64,000 bases of DNA from Coenobita brevimanus (GCA_032717465.1 CM064671.1:54714491-54778490), one strand, 5' to 3'; counted from the first letter of the stretch, positions 1 to 13,082 are shown. The notes: generated by a model from the sequence alone, not told the origin. A program made the numbers and translations.

Positions 1-2070
1 TTGGAAACGTTGGAAGAGGGGGAGAGAAGTGTAGATGAGATGTGGGAGGATGTGAACAAAGTTTTGCATGAGACTGCTGAATGTACGATTGGAAGGAGAC
101 ATAGATTCAGGAGAAAGAAATGGATATCAGAGGAAACGTGGGATATGATAAAAAAGAGAAGTGAGGCTAAATTGAGGAGTGAGATGCAATGCGTTGATGA
201 ACGAGAGATTGAATTAGCAAGAGCTGCGTACTGGAGTTTGAATTCAGAAGTAAGAAGGTTAGCTAGGAGAGATAAAAGAAGATGTGTGGATGAAAAGGTT
301 GCAGAGACTGAAATCTTAATAAACAAAAATGATGGACAGAGTCAAAGAATAGCATATGAATCGATTAGAGAACTGAGTGGTAATGCAGGTAAACGCAAGG
401 AAATACCAGTTAAAGACAGGGAAGGAAATTTATTGACCAAAGATGGAGATATTAAAAATAGATGGAAAGAGCATTTTGAGACAGTTCTTAATAGACCAAT
501 ACCACCAGAAGAGGATATACCGTCTGCTCAGGAAGATTTAAATATAGAAACAGGAGAGTTGAGGCTTGCAGAAGTGCAGAAAGCAGTAAAACAGTTAAAG
601 AATAATAAGGCACCAGGGGAGGATGGTTTATTTCCGGAAATGTTTAAAGTGGAGGGGGATCGATTAATAATGATCTTGACCAAGCTATTCAATAAGATAT
701 GGGTGACGGGGTTACTACCATCAGTTTGGAAGAATGGTGTAATTGTTAAAGTACCGAAGAAGGGAGACCTGAGTGAATGTGGTAATTGGAGGGGAATCTC
801 TTTGTCACCGATAGCTTTGAAAGTTTTCAGTAGAGTGTTGTTAAATAGGTTGGAGCCGGTGGTTGAGGGTATTCTGAGGGATGAACAGGCTGGTTTTAGA
901 AAGGGACGTGGTTGCAATGATCAGATCTTTATAGGTAGGCATTTGATGCAGCAAGTTAATGAAATGAGAGTACCGTTAAGTCTTTGTTTTGTTGATTTTG
1001 AAAAGGCTTTTGATAGTGTTTCGAGAGAGACTATGGGGAAGATCATGAGACATTATGGAATACCAGAGGAGTTTCTGAGGGTCATTATGAACATGCATGA
1101 GGACACATTTTGTAAAGTGATGGTTGATGGTTGTCTGAGTGATTCGTTTGAAGTCAAGTCCGGAGTAATTCAAGGTGGTGTTCTATCGCCTTTACTATTT
1201 ATATTGGTCATTGATTACACTATGAAAAGCGTTAGAACAGAAACCGGTGCAGGTATACTTTGGGGAGAGAACAGGAAACTTTTGGATTTAGATTATGCAG
1301 ATGATATAGTTTTGATTTGTGATGGGCCAGAAGAGATGCAGAGAGTGTTGGACTGTTTGGTGAGTGAAGGTCGCAAGGTGGGTTTGGTTATTAATTGTGG
1401 AAAAACTGAAATAATCAATATGAATATGGAAAATGCGCAGGAATGTGTAATTGGAGGTATGGTTGTAAAGCAAGTTGATAGGTTTAAATATTTAGGTACT
1501 TATTTAGGCAAGGATGGTTCTTTGAACTTTGAATTCGAGGAAAGGTTAAAGAAGGCTAATCAGGCAATGGGAATGCTTAAAAATATTTGGAATAATAACA
1601 ATTTTTCTGTGCATACAAAAATCAAACTTTATAAGGTAATGGTTAGGAGTATCTTAATTTATGGACACGAGTCTTGGTACAGCACAGTGACTATGGAAAA
1701 TAAATTCTTGGTGTTTGAAAATAAAGCACTTAGAAGAATATTAGGAGTTCAGTGGTGGGAAAGGATACCAAATAGTAGAATTAGAGAAATAACGGGAGTG
1801 CAGCCGATCGATGAATATGTTAGATTCTCACGATGGAAGTGGCTAGGACATGTGTATAGGAGACAGGGAATAGTACGAGGTACACCAGGGTGGGTGACAC
1901 TTGGTAGGAGAGGTAGAGGAAGGCCAAAAGAGACGTGGGTGAGGACAATGAGACGGGAAGCTGGAGATGAGTGTTGGGGAGATCTTGAGGAGTTAGCACA
2001 AGATAGGATGTGGTGGTGTGAGTTCATCGAGGCCCTATGCATCCCCGAGGGTGCCACAGGAAATGATTGA
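1..2070 (+). CDS. LINE reverse transcriptase ORF, 5' cut by window edge
   Basis: An open frame of 689 codons runs from the first base to TGA at 2068, so the true start lies outside the window. It encodes a non-LTR reverse transcriptase. RT fingers read KAPGEDGLFPEMFK (about residue 204) and WRGISLSP; the palm reads AGFRKGRGC, CFVDFEKAFDSVSRE and GVIQGGVLSPLLF; the catalytic box is YADDIVLI (about residue 433). The C-terminal region has the WLGHVYRR motif common in RTE-like LINEs. The ORF ends almost at the 3' end of the element, which is a short (TTGA)n tail at 2066-2082. No stop or frameshift is visible, unlike most copies here, so this may be a young copy. RTE-like assignment is inference; the endonuclease should be upstream of base 1. 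Confidence 0.85.
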   Translation: METLEEGERSVDEMWEDVNKVLHETAECTIGRRHRFRRKKWISEETWDMIKKRSEAKLRSEMQCVDEREIELARAAYWSLNSEVRRLARRDKRRCVDEKVAETEILINKNDGQSQRIAYESIRELSGNAGKRKEIPVKDREGNLLTKDGDIKNRWKEHFETVLNRPIPPEEDIPSAQEDLNIETGELRLAEVQKAVKQLKNNKAPGEDGLFPEMFKVEGDRLIMILTKLFNKIWVTGLLPSVWKNGVIVKVPKKGDLSECGNWRGISLSPIALKVFSRVLLNRLEPVVEGILRDEQAGFRKGRGCNDQIFIGRHLMQQVNEMRVPLSLCFVDFEKAFDSVSRETMGKIMRHYGIPEEFLRVIMNMHEDTFCKVMVDGCLSDSFEVKSGVIQGGVLSPLLFILVIDYTMKSVRTETGAGILWGENRKLLDLDYADDIVLICDGPEEMQRVLDCLVSEGRKVGLVINCGKTEIINMNMENAQECVIGGMVVKQVDRFKYLGTYLGKDGSLNFEFEERLKKANQAMGMLKNIWNNNNFSVHTKIKLYKVMVRSILIYGHESWYSTVTMENKFLVFENKALRRILGVQWWERIPNSRIREITGVQPIDEYVRFSRWKWLGHVYRRQGIVRGTPGWVTLGRRGRGRPKETWVRTMRREAGDECWGDLEELAQDRMWWCEFIEALCIPEGATGND

Positions 2071-2099
2071 TTGATTGATTTTTTTGTCTTGTGAAGAAT

Positions 2100-2275
2100 G
2101 AGGTGAAGGAGGAGGAGGATATCAAGGATGGGATGTAAGGATGAATGTGGGAGGTGTGAGATGGAGCAAGGAGTGCTTGATGGCTGAGGACAGAATGAAA
2201 CGGAGCCATTTTGCTTGTAGCCATTTCCTCTAGGATCAAGGCGTCTTCCAGAGATAGATAAATAGATAGTAATCC
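2100..2275 (+). mobile_element. 3'-end relic of the local RTE family (family B)
   Basis: This holds the decayed 3' terminus of the RTE-like family found complete at 44764-47583: a purine-rich stretch, then a degenerate version of the conserved end (gccatttcctctaggatcaa, then ggcgtct) and a short GATAGATA-type tail. No coding capacity remains. It lies directly downstream of the LINE ending at 2082. Confidence 0.65.
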
Positions 2276-2529
2276 ACATGCATAAATATAACTTGCCTCG
2301 CTATGAAGTATAGATGGAAGGTGAGAATGATGATCCAGATTCGCTTGGGTTTGTCTCACATATCATTCAGGGAGATTTACTTTGTATAATCAATCATTTC
2401 TTCGTATGTCAGAAAATTTAACAAAATAATTCCCCACCACTCTTGTATGACACGCTTGATGAATAATAAATTTCTTGATCTTCAACCATCGGCCAAGAAA
2501 TTTAATGAATTATAGCGCTGAGAAAACTT

Positions 2530-2790
2530 TGAGCTGGTTTGACCATGTGTGGTGGATGAAAAATGAGACACCGACGTGAAGAATGTATGTCAGTGAAGAG
2601 GACGATAGGAGGAGGAAGAGGAGGAGACCTAGGATGAGATAAGGGGAAGGAGTGGAGAGATGGGGTGTGCGATTTGGAATAAGGGCAGCTAAGTGGAGGA
2701 GGACCGGGCTTAATGGGAGGCGATTTGTTTGTGGCCGTACCTTACGGAATTAAGGCGCGTGGCAGTAGATAGGCAGACATTTCAGGATGT
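2530..2790 (+). mobile_element. second 3'-end relic of RTE family B
   Basis: It begins at the codons for WFDHVWWMKNE (family version WFGHVERMESE), continues through the purine-rich region and ends with the family signature gcgatttgtttgtggccgta, acggaattaaggcg and a GATAGGCAG tail. It is a 5'-truncated dead copy of about 260 bases. Confidence 0.7.
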
Positions 2791-2970
2791 ATTAACTGTT
2801 CTAAGCATGGATTATTATAGTCACAGACATTTTCACAAATTATTGTGACCACAATTTGGCATGATCATCCTTCCCATCCCCTTTATAAAAACTGATTAGG
2901 ATTATGAAAACGTTGTTAGTTGAAGTACAGAGAAAATTACGAAGCCTTCCACATCATTTAACCAACTTTC
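2791..2970. other. no recognisable feature
   Basis: AT-rich sequence between the RTE relic and the first exon-like fragment of the receptor gene. I see no ORF, repeat or splice structure here. Confidence 0.5.
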
Positions 2971-3020
2971 CCTTGACTGTGTTCACCAGTTCCTGTACCG
3001 TCTCTGTTCGTTGTTGGTAA
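2971..3020 (-). pseudogene. decayed copy of the 3' end of the IR TM3 exon
   Basis: On the plus strand this reads ccttgactgtgttcaccagt and onward, close to the complement of the last part of the intact exon at 3962-4227 (cttatcgactgtgtttacca). It lacks a usable donor and an open flank. It is the farthest left of a series of similar fragments up to 3930. Confidence 0.5.
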
Positions 3021-3412
3021 TTGGCCTATTGCGAGTTTTGGGCTACAGGGAAGTTCAAAATACTGTATCTACAATAATCATTTTTTTGTACTGTCAGCAT
3101 AAATAGCACTTACATAGATAAATAACGTGTGAGAATAGTTTTGACTAAATGGCATACCCGGTACACTTGCTGAATAACGCTATGGTACTATTTAACTGTA
3201 AATAATGAAAAAAATAAGCAACTTCTCAAACTGGTAAACGATGGAAGGTCTTTCACGTTCTACTTTTCATATTTATGGGTAAGTCGGTAAATAACACTGT
3301 AAAGCTATACCTAACATTATGTCAAGGCTATATTCACAGGATATTTTTTCTAGTGTACGCTCGATTTGTACTAATACTGTGAATCATTGACGATATTTTC
3401 AACTTCTTTGTG

Positions 3413-3540
3413 GCCCAAAATTCGCAAGTGGCCAATTGGGCAGAGTGAGAGAGGCCATAAGCACACCTCTGTAGCCAGTACCCGGCACGAATTTGACATC
3501 CGTCCAGTCCAACATCAGTGTCTTTAGGGAGCTTTCTCTT
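3413..3540 (-). pseudogene. decayed copy of the IR TM3 exon
   Basis: On the minus strand this translates to a stretch starting SSLKTLMLDW and reaching GYRGVLMASLTLPNWPLANF. It parallels the intact exon 3962-4227, which reads DSLRTLMLAW and GYRGSLIASLTLPTYPP at the same spacing. The central TM3 hydrophobic run is broken by charged residues (TDVKFVPGT for MVGSFILLT), so the channel helix could not form. The duplicate is tandem and in the same orientation as the real exon. It could be a pseudo-exon or the remains of a neighbouring receptor gene. Confidence 0.75.
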
Positions 3541-3718
3541 AGCACTCTGTGAAGCCCACACCTACCACTGACTCTATGTTCGGAAGAAGGATATATAATA
3601 TTGTTTCAGTTAATGGCAGAAGCTTATATAAAGCTGACAGTGAGACACGGGAGCTTACGAATGTTAAGTGGGAATGGGGTTTAAATGCTGATAAAACGCT
3701 TTTCAATTTTGCACTCTT

Positions 3719-3930
3719 CTTATCGAATGAGTTTGCCAAATCCTCGATTGTTTCTATTCATGTAGGGTACTTGAACAGAGTATATTCAAAATATCGACTG
3801 TGTTTACCTAGCCCTCGACTGTCTTCATTCGTAGAGGGTAACATTAAGGAAGCAAAAGGGAAACCTCCTTAACTTACTTGTCTATTGTGTTTACGAACTC
3901 CTTTATTGCAGAGGGTATGTGAGTGAGTGA
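3719..3930 (-). pseudogene. three tandem decayed copies of the IR exon 3' end
   Basis: Three short copies lie at about 3719-3775, 3796-3842 and 3869-3925. Each resembles the complement of the last 55 or so bases of the exon at 3962-4227 (pattern tcgactgtgttta...gagggta). The copy nearest the exon keeps a donor-like sequence on the minus strand (gacaa|gtaagttaagg); the other two have lost it. The spacing of about 75 bases suggests local tandem duplication of the exon end. Confidence 0.6.
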
Positions 3931-3961
3931 GGGGGTGAATATGCGATCCTGCAAAACTTAC

Positions 3962-4227
3962 TTATCGACTGTGTTTACCAGATCCTTTATCGTTTCTATT
4001 CTTGGAGGGTATGTGGGCAGAGTGAGGGAGGCGATAAGCGACCCTCTGTAGCCAGTAAGCAGGATGAATGACCCCACCATCCAAGCCAGCATTAGAGTTC
4101 TCAGTGAGTCTTGTCTTGGCAGCCTCTCCAATACCCACTGGTCCATCAATATTGCCAACACAGTGTTTGCACAGTCAACTCCAGACACACTTCTGACTTT
4201 CCCAATACGGGCCACAATACGCATCAT
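3962..4227 (-). CDS. ionotropic receptor exon: pore region and TM3
   Basis: This exon is a piece of a chemosensory ionotropic receptor, a variant glutamate-receptor ion channel of the plasma membrane of sensory neurons. On the minus strand an acceptor (ccctcag) precedes ATGATGCGT at 4227. The exon runs 88 codons plus two bases to a donor gtaagttttg at 3961-3952. It encodes the pore-loop region (LMDQWVLERLPRQDSLRTL) and TM3 with the channel gate motif GYRGSLIASLTL, where glutamate receptors have SYTANLAAFLT, then the start of S2 (PPRIETIKDLV). Start phase 0 matches the end phase of the exon at 8454-8690. The following exon (rest of S2, TM4) was not found in the window. Confidence 0.88.
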
Positions 4228-4609
4228 CTGAGGGTAATCTACTATTAGTGTGAGAATAATGTGCTACATAAGTAATAACGGAAATTAAGACAGGGCATCC
4301 TTAGAGAACGGAAATCAGCTAAACTGATGCTTATGTGAAATTTTTACTCCGGATGTTTGTATGTGCTCTTGTGTAATTTTATTCCATTCTTGGCTAAGCT
4401 TTCAGCTAGGAAATGCAGAGTTTTCCCTAATAATTAAGATGTGGTACTACGGTCATTACTTATGTGCTTGAACTATAGCAGACATAGAGTATGTCTTTTG
4501 ATTAATAATCGCAGAATTGAAGCGATATCATGAAATTTTGGTAACAAAAACTGTACCTTATTAATGATGTGCAGTTTTGGGCTCATCTTTTGCGTCTGTG
4601 GTCAAGAAG

Positions 4610-4612
<3 letters not shown>
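4228..4612. other. intron sequence, nothing recognised
   Basis: Part of the 4.2-kb intron between the TM1 exon (8454) and the TM3 exon (4227) of the minus-strand receptor gene. No repeat family or ORF of note. Confidence 0.5.

Positions 4613-4706
<94 letters not shown>
4613..4706. repeat. (AT)n microsatellite
   Basis: Uninterrupted alternating AT over about 94 bases. The apparent plus-strand ORF across it is an IYIYIY artefact. Confidence 0.97.
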
Positions 4707-4707
<1 letters not shown>

Positions 4708-5099
4708 CTGTTTTTGCGTTTTCTTATAGACAGACAAACTGGTTCAAATGCTGAAACAAACAATTACATGAGATGGTTTTCTGGGAGCTATGTACGTGCT
4801 CCTACCAATGGACGATACTGTCATTACTACTACATCACGTGAGATGTGTGTGAAAAAGTTTGATGTAATGTTGATGTACTTGAATGAGTATGGAATGACA
4901 CAACGTGAAATGAAAAAAGTTTTTTGTCATCAACCACAACGACAATGATACAGCTATGTTGACGATTCGAGGTCATCAAATATGTTACTTTCAAAGTTAT
5001 TACTTTGTACTTGGGTGCTTGGTTAATCGATATAGGGAAAATGGATAATGTGATGAGGCCGCATGAAGCATTGGTGGAAACTGTAACGAATTAATTTGC
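4707..5099. other. intron sequence, nothing recognised
   Basis: AT-rich sequence between the microsatellite and the LINE relic. I see no coding or repeat signal. Confidence 0.45.
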
Positions 5100-5825
5100 C
5101 TCGCTTTGTTCTACTAATTCAAATATGCCATATTGTTATATGAGAAAAATATTCGATGCAGCTGTAACATCAGCCCTGCTGTACAGGACTGAGATTTGGT
5201 TTACAAATAATTATAAAGCTATAACAAGACAATAGAACAAATCAGTGAAATGCCTACTTGGAGTGGGAAACAATACAAGTATTTACCTATATCTTACTGA
5301 ATCAGGGATACCACTGGTACAATTTTTGATAACCAGAAAGCGCTAACGATTTATGCGGTGTAAACTCCGGGTACCTGATAATGAAGAACCTGTGTCGAGA
5401 AGCAAATACGTCAGTCTACAGTCTATAGAATGAAAATTCAGAATGTTGCAGATTGATACTAATGTTAACCCATTGGCAAGAATAATTGAGTTACCTGAAA
5501 GCAAACCGGTCACTGCTACAGTGTATATATACCACATATAAATCAGAATTAAATCTCGGACTGTGTATGCGTGGAAGTTTATTCAGATTATGCACGACAA
5601 GCCTTCGCAAGGATACGTTGATGTCTCATAACCTAAGGACTGAAACCGGTAGATAGAACTGCATGCCAAGAGAGCACCGACTGCGAATATGTACGAGTGG
5701 TCATAAACAGAGAGGGCGACATGTGCTGCTGGAATGTGCACTGTCCTCGAGCCTGCTTGCAAGGTTTAAACGCCTTGGTGTATATAGCTTAGACAACTTC
5801 TTTGGTGATTGGGACCACACAGTTA
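5100..5825 (+). mobile_element. decayed LINE 3' region (RT C-terminal part)
   Basis: Translated pieces resemble the region after the RT palm of non-LTR elements. One reads VTSALLYRTEIWF with a following RQ...KSVKCLLGVG. Near the end, [29 protein letters not shown] followed by [10 protein letters not shown] looks like the zinc-binding reverse-transcriptase C-terminal domain (C...H..LEC). Many stops and frameshifts. The element ends at an (AT)n tract, perhaps seeded by its tail. Clade not determined. Confidence 0.6.
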
Positions 5826-5827
5826 TA

Positions 5828-5829
<2 letters not shown>

Positions 5830-5921
<92 letters not shown>
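5830..5921. repeat. (AT)n microsatellite
   Basis: About 92 bases of pure AT directly after the LINE relic. Confidence 0.97.
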
Positions 5922-5922
<1 letters not shown>

Positions 5923-6118
5923 GAAGTTCTTAACCTGTATAAACTAGAAACTAAGCAACTGTTGAACTAATCATATGACGAATAATATTATTTGTTTTGT
6001 TGAAGGTTGCTATACTGCTCTTATAATGCCATTTATTGGTCGACTATTACCTATATAGCTGTTGTATTCGATCAATGGTGTACTGTGAACATTTTTATAA
6101 TATTAGTCGATAAACTGG

Positions 6119-8453
<2,335 letters not shown>

Positions 8454-8690
8454 ACCATACATGATGACTGGCAATATAAGCAGGGATACTAAGGTAGCAA
8501 CCCAGACTTGCTTCCCAAGTGGATAGTACAGATTAAGCCAGTTGGCGACGAGCTTGGGTTCGGCCATAGCGAAGCAGTGGATGGAATATGTGTAGCCCAC
8601 GGTGAAATCAAGGTATGCGAAGCGGTGGTAGAGCAAGGTGTGATATACCGGGAGAAACAGGATCTTGCGTTGAGAGGAGAGGTCAAGACC
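8454..8690 (-). CDS. ionotropic receptor exon: end of S1 and TM1
   Basis: On the minus strand an acceptor (aatccttggcag) precedes GGTCTTGACC at 8690. The exon has exactly 79 codons and ends ...TATGGT before a strong donor gtaagtt (8453-8447). The product runs GLDLSSQRKILFLPVYHTLL, then YHRFAYLDFTVGY, where the Arg aligns with the ligand-binding Arg of glutamate receptors (R..V-DF[TS]). Next comes PKLVANWLNLYYPLGKQVW and the hydrophobic TM1 (VATLVSLLILPVIM). Phase 0 at both ends fits directly between the exons at 36345-36531 and 3962-4227. It is the best-preserved exon. Confidence 0.92.
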
Positions 8691-8732
8691 CTGCCAAGGA
8701 TTACAATTATCAATAACGTAAAAGGAGGAAGC

Positions 8733-8735
<3 letters not shown>

Positions 8736-8811
<76 letters not shown>
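8736..8811. repeat. compound (CT)n-(AT)n microsatellite
   Basis: About 40 bases of CT followed by about 36 of AT, 45 bases upstream (in gene sense) of the TM1 exon. The CT tract reads as AG-rich on the transcribed strand. Confidence 0.97.
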
Positions 8812-8815
<4 letters not shown>

Positions 8816-8823
8816 GCCTCTGT

Positions 8824-9045
8824 GGTACACCCACCAACAAAAGTCCTGACGCCTGGCCTCCCTCGTCATGAACCCCGTGATTCACAAACTCGTGAAACCG
8901 AAGCAGTAGACCACAATACCAATAGATGGCAGTGCGGTATGAGAGGGTGATGGGTAATGGGGTAGCGGGGTGTGGAGGCGGGACGTAGTGAGGGAGTTCG
9001 CTAGCATGTCCAGGGTGGAGTATTCCACAGACTGATGGATCGTAA
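8824..9045 (+). repeat. left inverted-repeat arm
   Basis: It runs from TACACCCACC through gaccacaataccaatagatg to the end near gtaagatgtttatg. The reverse complement recurs at 12345-12584 with few differences by eye. Confidence 0.85.
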
Positions 9046-10084
9046 GATGTTTATGTTTCCTTAAATGATAATGATAATTACTGTTAGCAGTTATTGTCGG
9101 ACAGTCATACCGTTTTAGTAATGTTTTGTCAGTATAATAATGTGTAGAGAAAAATGGTTAATGAGTTCCACTACGCTGTTACAATATGACTTAAAGGTAG
9201 TTTGTTTGTGACATTGTAATTCGCTAGTTGAACTATCATATTGCCTTTACTTTCACCAAGACCTACAGCATTATTACCAACATTATGATTTCAGCATCAT
9301 AATCTGTAGAGGTGAGTAATCTCTATTGCTGCAAAAAGTCAGTGCAACTGTTGCTATAATCAGCGATAAGAGTCAGTATGGGCGGACAGTAAAGGTTTAA
9401 TAATTACTGCGAAACTCCTCCACAGCCATACACTGTATGTTGAAAAGCAGAATAACAGTAAATGTCTTGGGAGGATGATCTGCCAACATTCACCACCTGG
9501 AGTGATACGAAGTGATAAGAAATGCCCTGTGCGCTGTGATCCGCTACATTTTACAACTACTGAAATTATCAGACACGTCCCCGGTTTCCTCACGTCGCTC
9601 TCGAGTCAAGAGTAGACCTCTCTCTCTCTCTCTCTGTATATACTGTATACAGGTCCAACAGCAAATGTGCCATAGTTAATGTCATTTATATAGGTCTCAT
9701 ACGCCTACATTACGAGACAATGTCTCCACGACCTGTTACTGCATCCATCGTGTCTGTGCACACACTCAACTCACTCGGCCAACATTATTCGCCGTCCCAG
9801 CCATCCCGCCACTCTCACCCTCTACACCAATCCCCGTAAGGCACCATACAGTATGTTTAGCAGTAGCATTGTCGATATCAGTGATTATAATCATATCAGC
9901 TCGAATATTATGTGCTCCTACGTGAAATCCGTTTCCAGTTGGAATATGTTTAATAATATATTTGTTGAGTCTCATGGCTCTGTAATCCAGTATGCTGAAC
10001 TACTGTAATTCATAGCTTTGCGACAACACCTGTGTAGTTAGCTGTCTAGCCCCGATTGAAGTTACCAGTTACTTAAAATGAACC

Positions 10085-10086
<2 letters not shown>
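9046..10086. other. interior of the inverted-repeat unit, nothing coding recognised
   Basis: AT-rich sequence with a short CT tract near 9618-9634. No ORF with a recognisable motif. It belongs to the B-C intron of the receptor gene if that model is right. Confidence 0.45.

Positions 10087-10166
<80 letters not shown>
10087..10166. repeat. (AT)n microsatellite
   Basis: Pure AT for about 80 bases. Confidence 0.97.
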
Positions 10167-10170
<4 letters not shown>

Positions 10171-11848
10171 ACAAATCTAAAAGAGCTTTGTGGATTGTGG
10201 AGGGTGAAAAATAAACTTTGTATACATCATAATGTTTGCTTGCAACCATACTATTGTTTTATTTTATATTTATATATCAGACTGGGGTTTCTGTCCACTG
10301 AGGTTTTGTCTGTTGGCGTTTTGTCCGTGCAGCGGCTGGAGGGAATATTTCGTGGTGTGTTGTGCCGTTACCACGAGCGTATAGGTAGCTTATTGTAAAC
10401 CAAGTGCAAGTTGTGACTGAGACATTCTGCGTTTTCTGTTGTAACTGGCACCTGCCTGTACGGACGTCGGAATATTAAACAACATAAATTCCAAAATACG
10501 TTATGTTACCAACTAGAATTGTAATTCACCGTTACGTTTACACAATACCACGGACACCATAAAGACGTGTAGCAGATTGCTGTATATTATGTGCTGTCAC
10601 CTGATTGCGCTTTACCACTACACAGTAGCACCAGTAACGTGGGTGCTTATTTGTTTGTGGTGATGCTTCTGATGATTACACTTATTGTGGTGGTAGTGGT
10701 AATGATAGCAGGGGTGGTGATCATGGCACAGGTTTTAGGAGTGCAGTAGTTTTTTTTTTTTTGTGGTGATGAATACTGCAGTGGGCGTTGGCAGAGGTAG
10801 GGGAAGCTTTAGTAACTACCGCGTCAGTGTGAATGATCTGAGAGGACCTTATTTTGTTCCAATAATGTTTTCGCAATTTGTGTGTAAACCTAATGACCCT
10901 TGGCATAGTAAGCATGTTATAGATGTATAAATATTCATATCTTATCCAAACATGCAGCCAAACACTCTAATGACGGTGAGACATGGTAAAAAACGTTAAG
11001 CACAGAAATAGGTGCAACACGGTTAAGTAGTTGGTAGCCTGCATAACAGTGGAGATGGGGAAACATGGTAAAGAGAGTGGACATGGTGGGGGAGATGATG
11101 GAAGGGATATATCAGTTGTCAGACAGCATGAGGGTCTTACAATCATATATGGGATCATTCATTTGAACGTCTGGTATGGGTGTGCAATACAGCTGTAAAA
11201 GGACAATACTGAGTTTTGGCTATTAATCAGACCGACCTTTTTGCCTTTCATATTAACAATATACACATTAGATAGGGCATGCCACAGTAGGTGACTGCCG
11301 TCGCAAACGCATTTTTAATACTATTGTAGAAAAACATAATCTTACCCTTACCTTCCATTAGTTCGCCATTAATTTTCATGCTTATCCTAACGAGTTTAGA
11401 GCTTGGTGGAGGTTAGGTTAGGGTTTGGAGGTGTTGTTAGTGTAAAAGACAATAATTTCCGTTTCCATTCGTTTTTGGTGTGATTCGGGTTGATTTTGAC
11501 CTTCATTTCTGTCGGAAAGTACCAGTTTGTATGGTGATGCAACTTCGTCTAGTATTTCAAAAACTAGTGATTTGCGATAGCAATGAAGGTTAGAATCGAA
11601 CGAATCACACTGAAAACCATTGGAAGCATCAAGGTTGGATGAAAAAATAATTAATAGCCATAACTGCATACTGACCCTGTAAAATAATGCATACAGTATA
11701 TGCCTTTCTTGACACCTGAGTCACCGTGGGTTAGAAACAGGGTGGGTTCCGGTCAAGCAGACAGTCCGCTTTGCTAGTGCATAACGTGTTACCCCCACGA
11801 CCCAACACCCCTTGCATCAGGCAGATTAAAGCACAATATATATATAGG

Positions 11849-11879
<31 letters not shown>

Positions 11880-12344
11880 CGTGTATCACATTTCTTACCT
11901 GTTGCTGAGTGTAGGGGAGGGTTACTGTGCGTGGGTATTATACTCCAGTCTCTTATCTCCTCGCGTCAACCACCCCTCCCTACAGCCCCATTCTTACTGT
12001 AAACCGTTTAACAGCTTATCGGTGTGATGGCTGTTTCACTAATTACGAATCGTGTAACCCCAACATACCACCCATTGTGGCTCGTATCATCGATAATGGT
12101 AAGAGCGACACAGTTGTGTCCATACGATTTACGGATGTAATAATGATGTCAAGTTAATTGTGGCTATACTGTAAGTCCTTGACGACATGCGGGGTGTTTC
12201 TGTAGTGTAAGTGTAATTTTACATATAATTGTCGGTTGACGTTACCCATTATGTGTAACAAGGTTAAATACAACTGACTTGTATCTATACACGGCAATGA
12301 TAATACGTTAAAAATACTGTAGAATATCCTACAACATCACTAAA
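10167..12344. other. nothing recognised
   Basis: No coding or repeat family identified. A short GA tract lies near 11850-11878. Two to three tandem TTAGG-like units (ggttaggttaggg) occur at 11411-11425, too few to call an interstitial telomere. Confidence 0.45.
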
Positions 12345-12584
12345 TCAAACATAACCATCATACGAACCATCGGTCCACCTAATACTCCACCCTGGACATG
12401 CTAGCGAACTCCCTCACTACCTCCCACCTCCACACCCCTCTACCCCATTACCCATCACCCTCTCATACCGCACTGCCATCTATTGGTATTGTTGTCTACT
12501 GCTTCGGTTTCACGAGTTTGTGAATCACGGGGTTCATGACCAGGCAGGCCAGGCGTCAGGACTTTTGTTGGCGGGTGTACATTG
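12345..12584 (-). repeat. right inverted-repeat arm
   Basis: Reverse complement of 8824-9045, ending ggactttt, gttggcgggtgta. The homology includes the inner segment aaacataaccatcatacgaa. Confidence 0.85.
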
Positions 12585-12587
12585 GTA

Positions 12588-12950
12588 AAGTGTGCGTTTT
12601 CGTACACTGAAGAACGAGGGTTCACGCCCTGCCGGGGTAATAAACTTTGGGAGCGTTCTTCTGGCCACGTACTGCATTGGCGGACACAAGGGGTGCTGTG
12701 GTTAAACCAGTGTCACATACTATGAAGTATGCTTGCACCCAGTCACCTTGCCCGGGCCGATTCCACTTGGTTCACAGACTACACACACATCCAAAGCTAC
12801 CCCAACACTACAATTACACTTACAAGCACTTCTCACCCTACATACAATCTCTACTAGACAGCCTAAGTCTCTTGGTAGAGATACATTGGCTGTATCGTCC
12901 CCACTTCGGTCAGGATAGGCCGGTCCTGCAGTGGACACTCAAATGGCTGA

Positions 12951-12952
<2 letters not shown>
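12588..12952 (+). mobile_element. tRNA-like SINE copy, plus strand
   Basis: The head contains TGGTAAAGTG (resembling a pol III A box) and GGTTCACGCCC (B box, one mismatch to GGTTCRANNCC). The body follows, ending aaatggctgatgat into (AT)n. The body from about 12655 has an inverted homologue at 13083-13385. No coding capacity; mobilised by LINE machinery if this is a SINE. The tRNA origin is inferred from the boxes only. Confidence 0.6.

Positions 12953-13031
<79 letters not shown>
12953..13031. repeat. (AT)n microsatellite between two inverted SINE-like arms
   Basis: About 79 bases of AT, followed at 13060-13082 by a GATAGATA run, sitting between the two facing 3' ends. Confidence 0.97.
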
Positions 13032-13034
<3 letters not shown>

Positions 13035-13082
13035 AGTATATATATACAGTAAATTTTAGATATATAGATAGATAGATAGATA

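Larger units (their letters stand above)
8824..12584. mobile_element. putative element bounded by ~220-base inverted repeats
   Basis: The left arm (8824-9045) and right arm (12345-12584) are near-identical in reverse complement. The outer ends read TACACCCACCAACAAAAGTC and, on the other side, its complement. The arms enclose 3.3 kb including the (AT)n at 10087. I find no transposase-like ORF inside. It may be a non-autonomous DNA transposon with long terminal inverted repeats, or two inverted copies of one unrelated repeat. No clear target duplication is visible beyond a possible GTAC or TA. Confidence 0.5.

Noticed and set aside
11411..11425. Interstitial telomeric TTAGG repeats
   Set aside because: Only two to three imperfect units; expected by chance in 64 kb.
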